Below, one piece after another: positions 9,272-16,749 of a stretch of DNA of 16,749 bases (position 1 is the first letter of the stretch; each line of letters begins with the position of its first letter). The DNA lies in assembly GCA_027596945.1 (NCBI GenBank), contig JADGJH010000563.1, positions 1 through 16,749 on the forward strand, given 5' to 3'. Below the pieces are notes generated by a model that ran no database searches, had not been told where the DNA came from, and worked only from the letters and a program-made list of their open reading frames with translations. Source of the DNA: Physocladia obscura. Taxonomy: Eukaryota; Chytridiomycota; Chytridiomycetes; Chytridiales; Chytriomycetaceae. Made by a program: the position numbers and the translations under genes.

Positions 9272-11665
9272 TTTATATAAAACTAAACATTATTTTTTAC
9301 ATATTATTTTCCTTTTCAAGAAACCATTGATGTGGAGGATAACTTTGTTTCGGTGATGTTAAAAGGTGATTGAATCTTTTAATGACACTTGGATTGAACA
9401 CAATTTCTGTTTAAAAGTGCCCGACAGTGAAACGTCATCAACAAGATCAAATATTGACCCAACAAAAGAGCGTCTACAAAGAAGAATTACGTCAATGGGA
9501 ATATTGGGAACCCGCAAAAAGACAATGTCGGCGCCCGCAAAACCAATCGTCAATATGACACTGCTGCGCGCAAATGCATCAGATGATGCTCTTCTTGCTG
9601 ATATTTTAGAAGTCGAGGTTGCGCTGGAGATGTTTTTGAACAGTCAATTCAAGGAAGCTGAAGATTTACTTCTTCCAAAATATGGTCAGGTACAAAAAAA
9701 CATTATAGAAATCACATCCCGCAAATAAAGTTCTTTTTATTGATTTCATTATTTTTTCTTGTTAGTCTTTGTACTTTACTGAGGGTGTAGCACTTCTTCG
9801 TATGTTGCGTGCCGTGATGACCTTCGACCCAGACGATATGAGTAATGCTACACAGTCCCTAGGCTACGCGTCAGAAGTCGCGAACGTATTACGTAAAGTC
9901 GACAGTAATGGTTTCTTGGGAATAATTAGTACTGCTGCGTATGTAATCACAGGAAATAAAGGCCCAAACCATCTTTCTGGAATGACTCGTGTTCAAAAAC
10001 ACGCCGAGCTCGTTTATGCTGAATGCAGCTGTATTCAAAGCCTCCTCAAATTGATCGCAAATACAAATCTTGTCAATTTTGTCAAAGAAGGAATCCAGAT
10101 GCGAGCATCGTTTACTATCATCAAAGCTTGTTTTCGGTTTCTGGAAAAACTTTATGAAGAAGAAGGCGTGGAAGGATTTTCAACGCATCTGATTGACGAG
10201 CACTTTACCAGCGGCGTTATAATGACTGCGGGCTTGTTTGCTCTGACCTTGTCGTTTCTTCCTGAAAAAATTATTAAAGGTCCATCATTATAGTAATTAA
10301 TTATCTTATTTTACTAAAAAAATAATAATAGTCTTTGAGTTAATCGGATTTCAAGGAGATCGAGATATTGCACTTGACAGATTGTCTACTGCAGCTGAAT
10401 GGCCTTTCACCCCATCAATATTTGTGACTGGCAATCCAAAATCCCAAGCAAAGTTTAAATCATGTTTCCCAACGCCTCCACACAAAGCAGGGGGTGCATC
10501 TGGAGGTTTGCGAAAGCCCTTCAGTGAGCTTGCACTGTTTTCATATCATATTATCCTTGCATCTTTGAATCCTCTTCCAGATTGCAACCTTCCTCTCGCA
10601 TCAATGCACTTATCAAAGTGCCTCGAAAATCGCAATCAAAGTTTTATTTATCGCGCTCTACGTGCCAGAATGCTGGAAACAGAAGCAAAACCCTATCTCG
10701 CAGAAATAGAATATACTATTGTTATTTCCCTGCAAAAAGACTACCATCAACTGTACCACGCGTGCCTTTGGGACATGGGAATATGCCAGATGGCTCAAGG
10801 AAAATGGTCCATGGCGTATGATGGGTACACTATTTTGTTTGCTGAGAGTAAGTGGACACGGGCTGTTTACCGATACATGCAGGCGGTGACGCTTTATACA
10901 CAGAATCCAGCCGACACGACACGCGTGTCTCAGATGATGGCCGAAGTTCCGAGTCTTCTGAAAAAAATTGCCGGATTTAGCATGCCAATGGAAAAGTTTG
11001 TCAGTCGAAAAAGCCGCAAGTTTTTACGGCAAGAGAATCGGTTATTGCTACCTGCGTATGAGATTTTGTATTTCTTTCATGGAATTGTGATGACGAGTCG
11101 AGATGTGCTAGTACGTCTTGTTGAAGATACGACTAGGATTTTAAAAGAGTTGGAGGAGAAAACAAAGTATGAAACATACTATGATGATTTTTGCTTGGCA
11201 CTATTTATTCGGGCTGTTGCGGAGCGGGAAATAGGATTTCCTTCTGTTAAAACGCTGGAAGAAATTAAAGTTCAAGTTGCGCTTGGTCGTTCGTATAACT
11301 CAAAAATGTTTGCTGACTCGCGAAGTTCACTTACTTCTGATCCATCTGATGTGGATATCAATTATCTCAAAAGTAGTATAAATGGCTTTAAAAAGTTGAT
11401 ATCCGAATCGCGAAATATTGTGTTGGACCATTGGATGCTGTTGTTTGGAAGATATGAGCTTGGTTCACTGTATATGCGTATTGGACAGTTCAATATGGCG
11501 AAATGTGAGTTCGAAGCTGCACAAAACAAAGGAGTTGCAAAGGGAGACGAAGACATTTTTGGGTTCAAGAAATCAAGCTTGGAAAATATGCTGCAAGTGC
11601 GATGCCATAATGCGTTGTTAAAGCTGAGGGCTTTGGAAGAGAATTCACTTTCTTTAATATTTTGA
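9121..11665 (+). CDS. IML2/TTC39-family protein (lipid droplet / inclusion clearance)
   Basis: Member of the IML2/TTC39 family (PF10300), helical TPR-like proteins; yeast Iml2 helps clear protein inclusions together with lipid droplets. I read five exons: 9121-9223, 9321-9365, 9418-9689, 9766-10279 and 10332-11665, summing to 755 residues, close to yeast Iml2. The ATG at 9121 is the first after an in-frame TAA. Residues 1-50 are acidic (ESDDEDDHFQDAVDF). Family blocks follow: VEVALEMFLNSQFKEAEDLL just before intron 3, HAELVYAECSCIQSLLKL, FTSGVIMTAGLFALTLSFLP, then VFELIGFQGDRDIALDRL formed across intron 4. C-terminal blocks include YEILYFFHGI and GSLYMRIGQFNMAKCEFEAA. Introns 3 and 4 are well supported by frame and homology. 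Intron 2 (52 bases, GTGATT...TAAAAG) has weak sites, and the 5' end is less certain. The NPP gene begins 7 bases downstream. Confidence 0.85.
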
Positions 11666-11672
11666 ACAAAAA

Positions 11673-13982
11673 ATGTCGTATGCACGGATTGATGAACAGC
11701 AAGAACAGCTTAACAATAATGACAACGATATTAACGATTTCAAAAGCACGGCAACATCCGTAGGTGCGACTAATATTCTCACGTCAGCATTACGCCGCGC
11801 GTTATCACCCAAGCCAGTCGAAAAAGCTGGAACAGCAACAGTAAAAACTGGAACTGGAACTGGTCTGGGTCCAGGCTCCGCTCTGATGCACGAAGCTTTC
11901 TCTGACGAAGAAATCTGGCGTCCGTCACCTCCGCAAACTCCGCGTAAAATCACTGCCAAAATGCTCCTATCGGGCTTGGATGGCAGCATTGATGATGACG
12001 ATTGGGACGATGGGTTAGGTTCGGCAAAAAATGCTATCGTAAGCGATGACCATGCCGACGATGCTGAAGCTGCATATTTTTCGTATATGGTTCGCATTTT
12101 TTGTACTTTTACTGTCACTCATCATTACTTTGAAGAAGGCAAAGCCACGATTCAAATGTCACCCAAAAGTGTGGTTGTGGAATAATCGCAAACTAATTGC
12201 TCTTGTCGTCGTAACAATGGCTGCTGCGAGTGTCATTGTGACACTTGTGGATTTGAGACTCCGCCGTTTTTTTCCTGGTGGCACTGTGATTCCGTTTCAG
12301 CAGAGTGTAATTCTAATATCTATAGATGGTTTTCGAGAAGAGTATCTTGGTCGTGGATTAACTCCTAATTTGGTTGCCCTTGGTCTGTATTTATTGTATC
12401 AGTTGTTTCCAAATGGCACTAAAACCAAAGGTTCAGCGGCCTCTGGAATATCTGCTTCATTTATGACGCCGTCATTTCCATCCCTGACATTTCCAAACCA
12501 CTATTCGATTGTTACTGGTTTATATCCAGAATCTCATGGCATTGTTGGCAACATTTTTTTCGATCCAACCCTAAACGATACTTTTGTCTATGTTAACCCA
12601 AAAAGTAACGGGGAATCAAAATGGTGGGGCGGCGAACCGGTTTGTTTTATTTCCTAAATATCGAAAACCACATAATTTCTCGTTTTTATAAGATTTGGGT
12701 CACTGTAATCAAAGCAGGCTTGAAAAGTGCGACTTGCATGTGGCCGGGAAGCGAAGCTGTTGTTCATGGAAGGCGCCCAACTTATTATCAGCCATACAAT
12801 TCTTCAATGTCAAACACCGACCGTGTCTTTCAGCTTCTCTCTTGGCTGTCATTGCCACTCGAATCACGACCTGCTTTTTTTACATTATATATGAACGACG
12901 TGGATTCTGCAGGGCATCAATATGGACCTACTTCAGCAGAAGTTAATTTTGCATTAAAATATGTCGATGATATAATTGGTGATTTGACGCGGGGTGTTCT
13001 TGCTGTTCAAGGAGTTCCTAACTTGCAAGCAGGAAAAGTTAATTTTGTTATTGTAAGTGATCACGGAATGGCTCCTGGAAATCCAATCGAAAATTTTATA
13101 TTTTTGGATGATTATGTGGACGAGAGCTTATTTGAACTCGTGAACAATGTCGTTGTGTCGATATATCCAAAGAATTCCAACGGTTTCTCGCTAACTATTA
13201 TTATTATTACTATTATTATTGTTATTATTATGCATTACAGCTGTTGCTTACTCTACTATTTTATTCTAAAAGATACACAGAAAATATTCCAAAATCTTCA
13301 AGACGCAGCAATAGCATCTGGTCATTGGCATGTTTGGATGCGTGAATCTGTACCCTCATATTTTCATTATTCCAACAGTAATCGAATTGGACCGATTGTA
13401 GCTTTACCAGATGAAGACTATGGACTCACACTTCGCTCACAGTTCACAATTGTGCAATCATTAAAGCCATACAAACTTGGCGGTATGCACGGCTACAACA
13501 ACACAAATATTAATATGCGTGCTATTTTTGTGGCAGCAGGACCCGCGTTCAAGTCGTCTGGACGTGTTATTGATGGAAGCGGTAGCATTTGGGAAGAAAC
13601 TCCAGATTCTGAATTGGGCGTTGATGGAAATGGGCACATTGTGGCTGCACATGGTGGAGCAGCTATTGGTGGCTTTGTTTCAAGCACTGTGAAACGTCAG
13701 CAAGGTGGCAAAGTTGCAGTTTTTGCGGGAGGTGTTGCAAAAAAAAACGACGGCGCTCATACCATCCAAGAAAACAATGGCCATAGTAAAAAAGCTGGTA
13801 TGTCAAACGAAGTTGGTTTCGGCCTACCGAGCGATATGGCCATGCAAGTTTTGCCAGGATTTCAGAATGTGGAAGTGTATAATCTCATTGCAAGAGTTTT
13901 GGCTATTCCTTCAAATTTATGGGCACCGAACAACGGATCAGGATCTGGAATGAGTTTATTTGATCCATGGCTAAATATTTAA
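11673..13982 (+). CDS. Type I phosphodiesterase/nucleotide pyrophosphatase, membrane-anchored
   Basis: Type II membrane ectoenzyme of the ENPP/NPP family (Phosphodiest, PF01663), like yeast Npp1/Npp2, expected to hydrolyse nucleotide phosphodiester or pyrophosphate bonds outside the cytosol. I read exons 11673-12089, 12136-12639, 12693-13182 and 13273-13982, 706 residues. Residues 1-158 form a low-complexity, partly acidic cytosolic tail; one membrane helix spans about 159-179. All metal and catalytic residues appear present: D203 (SIDGF), nucleophile T257 (FPSLTFPNHY), D378 and H382 (DVDSAGH), D430 and H431 (SDHGM), H543 (GGMHGYNN). The WWGGEP and WPGSEA blocks are joined by a 53-base intron. 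The donor of intron 1 is uncertain: 12090-12135 and 12103-12169 both keep the frame. A Gly/Ala-rich insert of about 95 residues (near 568-663) interrupts the C-terminal part before LPGFQNVEVYNL. The ATG lies 7 bases after the IML2 stop. Confidence 0.9.
13183..13272 (+). other. Stop-free 90-base intron with ATT microsatellite
   Basis: Inferred NPP intron 3, GTTTCT...CTAAAAG. Removing it joins IYPKNSN to DTQKIFQNLQDAA, which matches the family layout. It is 90 bases, a multiple of three, with no in-frame stop, and holds an ATT/ATC-like trinucleotide run at 13196-13231. If retained it would add about 30 mostly hydrophobic residues to the catalytic domain. Confidence 0.65.
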
Positions 13983-14047
13983 GCGTAAATAATCAAGACT
14001 AAAATAGAAAATCAAGGAGGTTTTTTAAAATTGAAGTATTTGATAAA

Positions 14048-14053
14048 AATAAA
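14048..14053 (+). terminator. Poly(A) signal of the NPP gene
   Basis: AATAAA stands 66 bases after the NPP stop in AT-rich sequence. It is the first good signal downstream of both the NPP and the IML2-family stops, as only 7 bases separate the two genes. Confidence 0.45.
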
Positions 14054-14244
14054 ATGGAAATGTTTTATTGTTTTTCTACTGCGGAACAAATTGAAAAAAA
14101 TATTTCAAAAGTTTTGAAAAAAAAACATTGAATTTCAAAGAAATGTATGTAATTGACTAATGGACTATAATGGTCTGTTCCAAACTGATATAGTTACATT
14201 ATAAACCACCCAGTGTAGACAGAATGGGTCATATCCAGCACCCT

Positions 14245-15030
14245 GACCCTCTTCTATGACAGATTGCATGGTCATTGCTGGAAGGTGAAACCATCACAAA
14301 AATGGCAAATTGCCTGTTTGTCAATGATATGTTAGCCTGTTGCACTTGGAAATATTACACAGCCTTTACAACAATTTGAAATCCATTTATAAAAGTGAAA
14401 AGAAAAAAGCAGACTTTGGAGAGACAAGTTCTTGTATGTATGTGAGTTTTTAATATCTATTGTTAAGCAACACAAAACAGCATATTGAGGCATTGATAGC
14501 TATTAGAAAAGATTGGTACATTAATGAACTGGTTGAAGAAGCATATTCAGTCTCTGGTAAGCAAGTTAGTATTCCTACAATGTAGCATTGCCAACTTGGG
14601 TTCAATCATAAACAAGTAAGCCAACTGAAAAAGGTTATATAAATCAACAAAATTCTTTATTTTTCTAAAACGCAGCTGTCAGTTGCTGCTTCAGAACAAT
14701 GAAATTGATTAGCTATCAAATTTTCATTGGCCAATTTACACCAAATCAACTCATTTTTGCTGATGAATCTGCTGTGAACAAGAAAACATTACGTCAATGT
14801 TGGGGCTATGGATGGGGTGGCCTGAGAGCAAGAATAAATGCTCCATTTGTGCTGGAGTTGGCCATTCTGTTGTCATTACAAGGGTCTGAAATCATTTTTA
14901 ATCAAAGAAGAAAGGATGCATGCTGAAAATTTCTGAGAATGGTTGACAGGATTTGGTATGCATGAATTTTACTTATTATATTTTATTATGACTGTCAATA
15001 TTTTTGTTTGCCATAGCTTCCAAAGATGAA
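14245..15030 (+). pseudogene. Broken DDE_3 (IS630/Tc1-mariner type) transposase
   Basis: Three blocks match fungal DDE_3 transposases by eye. An N-terminal helix-turn-helix piece lies at 14260-14376 (AWSLLEGETITKMANCLFVN), preceded by a TGA. A second DNA-binding block at 14481-14630 contains HIEALIAI, KDWYINELVEEAYSVSGKQV and LGFNHKQVS, broken by a TAG. The DDE block at 14699-14925 contains LIFADESAVNKKTLRQCWGY and LRARINAPFV; the D in FADES would be the first catalytic acid. A later LPKMN-like word at 15018 follows a possible intron (acceptor CATAG ending 15017). Multiple stops and frameshifts show it is dead, and the remaining catalytic acids are not seen. No terminal inverted repeats were found by eye. 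Confidence 0.65.
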
Positions 15031-15242
15031 TGTGTTGAAGTTTCAATGACTCTGTGGTAAGAGTTAATGGAATGAAACAAGCAATGCAAACAAAAATAAT
15101 AGAAGATATTTTCTTATTATTATTTTGATCCAAATTAAATAAATAAAAATAAATAAATAGTTTTATTTTTATTATTTTTCAAAGAAAACAAACTGCAAAC
15201 AGCAAGATCTGCCGCAACAGTGCAAAACAAGGAGTGTGACGT

Positions 15243-15271
15243 CAGTGCTCCATCCACAGGATGCAGCACTG
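15243..15271. repeat. Near-perfect hairpin, 13-base arms
   Basis: CAGTGCTCCATCC, a 3-base loop and GGATGCAGCACTG pair at 12 of 13 positions. The word CAGCACTG is repeated again at 15279. It may be a relic of a transposon end. Confidence 0.6.
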
Positions 15272-15800
15272 ATGCACTCAGCACTGGGCATCTATCAAGC
15301 AAAGACCCATGTTAAAATTCCATGACCAGTGGCAACAGTCTGGAATAATTTATTAATTCTCTGAGTTCAATAAATAAGAATTGAAATACAAAGTTCTCAT
15401 TAAAAATTTGGAATTCAAGATCTGATCATAATTGAGATGCCCTAACAACTGAAAGAGGCCATCTACAGTGATCACCACACTGAAATAACATGTAAAGATA
15501 GTAAAATACACAAGAAAACATCATACACAACATTTCTGTATGTTTTTCAGCTGCCTTATCAAACAGTATTTTCTTTATTATTGAGTAACGTAACATATAC
15601 ACATAGTGACTCTCTCAGGACTTGTTATGCATACATGAGACCTCAGCTTGTGTAGGTAACAATGGTAACATTGTAATGATAAAAGGGATAAATAAAGCTG
15701 CACTTTTGGCCAAGGGCACTATTGGAACAACAGCTCACGCTGCTGTAGTGGTACTCTGCGCAATGTGCCACAATGGGCTGTAAAGATAGAAATATTTTTA

Positions 15801-16749
15801 TTACTCATTCACAATTGATGCTAGGAGATGCTGGAAGCCTAGAAATGGCTCTGTATTAATTGTATGTACTTGTGACAACATGTTGTATGTTTCACAAGTG
15901 ATGGATTGATAGCCAAGTTTTTCTGAGTGCTCTAACTTTGAAAATTTGCATGAAAAAATGAAAAAATTGGTGCCACCTACCAGAGCTTGATTAAAGACAC
16001 CGCTGGTATCACCAAAAGTGACAAATAGAGCATTTGCCACTTAACTAAAATGCCAGGTGACCAATCAAGCCAAAGTGCCACCAAGACAGTGGAAAATGTA
16101 TTAAAACCATTGGTTTCTTTTCTGAAATAGTCACAAGTCAATAAAATTATATCATCTCTAAAACCCCTTGTTACACATGGCAAATCAACAGAGTCATTTC
16201 AATGTGCGCCCACATTTGAGGCAGTCTTTATGTCTTGTAACAGCACCAAGAGTCCACCTCATTATTGTGTTTTGTGTCTTTTGAATAATTCTAGTGTTTG
16301 ACTTCAAGTAGGGTCAAATCCCATCTTTCATCTCAACTTGGATAGCACCAGCAAAGTTTTCAAGACTGCTGTCAAGTTCTTGTTTGCGAATCTGCAGCCA
16401 AGTTTTCTCAGGTAGTGCATGTGGTGGCTTAAGTGGGGGTCCATAGGGCAACTGGATATCTGGAGGTGGTACCAATGGAGCAGTTGAATGGTCAAGAAGT
16501 GTTGGTTTTTCACATGGAGGGGGAGCTTTAAAAGCTTGATAGTACATCAGATTGTAAAGGTGGAATTTGTGTTTTCTTGTAAGATTGCAATGCTCTTGCA
16601 TAGAATGTATCTAGTGTAAAAAGGGTCTGAATCCTGTTTGAAAGAGGAACTTCCAATAAATGTAGTGATTACTTTTATTGTTAACTGATTGTAATATTTG
16701 TTTATTCTCAAAGCTGCATTGTTGTGTCAGGACAATCAAATGCATTGTG
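15801..16749 (-). pseudogene. Decayed LINE-like retrotransposon ORF, C-terminal part
   Basis: One minus-strand frame is traceable from 16601 to 15801 with several stops, many of them TGA. It starts with a proline-rich part (PLVPPPDIQLPYGPPLKPPH) and ELDSSLENFAGA, then WTLGAVTRHKDCLKCG followed by more Cys, like the CCHC-type end of some non-LTR retrotransposon ORF2 proteins. Just upstream another frame reads LLEVPLSNRIQTLF, also LINE-like, so a frameshift lies near 16600. The reverse transcriptase itself would be beyond the window. Family assignment is by resemblance only. Confidence 0.38.

Larger units (their letters stand above)
14150..16749. other. CpG-depleted, transposon-derived island, open to the right
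   Basis: About ten CpG sites in 2.6 kb by eye, again with much TG and CA. It carries a broken DDE_3 transposase (plus strand) and a LINE-like relic (minus strand). Between them, 15070-15800 shows AT-rich sequence with AAATAAAT runs, a 29-base hairpin at 15243-15271 and no coding signal that I can support. The right border is outside the window. Confidence 0.65.

Noticed and set aside
12046..12657. Starting the NPP protein at the ATG at 12046
   Set aside because: The frame from 11673 joins by a small intron to the same membrane helix and gives a typical cytosolic tail, while the 12046 start overlaps it in another frame.
1..16749. Search for tRNA, rRNA, snRNA and CRISPR-like repeats
   Set aside because: No T-arm with matching D-arm, no U6-type ACAGAGA context and no regular spaced repeats were found by eye.

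Overview
The window looks like nuclear DNA of a fungus. Genes are broken by very short GT-AG introns (about 46-90 nt) and use TATA-like and AATAAA-like signals. The three recognisable genes are typical fungal families: an MFS hexose transporter, an IML2/TTC39-family protein and a membrane-anchored nucleotide pyrophosphatase/phosphodiesterase. Long A/T tracts, CpG-poor transposon-derived stretches and a DDE_3-type transposase relic would fit an early-diverging fungus such as a chytrid, but that placement is inference only.

Layout. 1-3057 has no gene I can defend; it is AT-rich with normal CpG. 3058-4566 is a complete two-exon sugar transporter, with a TATA-like box upstream and AATAAA just after the stop. 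4567-5520 has normal CpG and several coding-like stretches but no secure gene. 5550-8840 is almost free of CpG (three sites by eye) and holds decayed reading frames on both strands and a cluster of nested inverted repeats. 9121-11665 is a five-exon IML2-family gene. Only 7 bases after its stop, a four-exon NPP gene begins (11673-13982). From about 14150 to the end the DNA is again CpG-poor and carries a broken DDE_3 (IS630/Tc1-mariner type) transposase and, on the minus strand, a LINE-like relic that runs off the window.

How it fits together. The intact genes sit in CpG-normal DNA between two CpG-starved, transposon-derived islands. Many internal stops in the relics are TGA, as expected if methylated CGA codons decayed. 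The transporter imports sugar at the plasma membrane. The IML2-like protein is expected to act on lipid droplets or protein inclusions, and the NPP should hydrolyse extracellular or luminal nucleotides. No shared pathway is evident; the 7-base IML2-NPP junction is the most unusual gene-level feature. No prokaryote-like operon, CRISPR array, tRNA or rRNA was seen.
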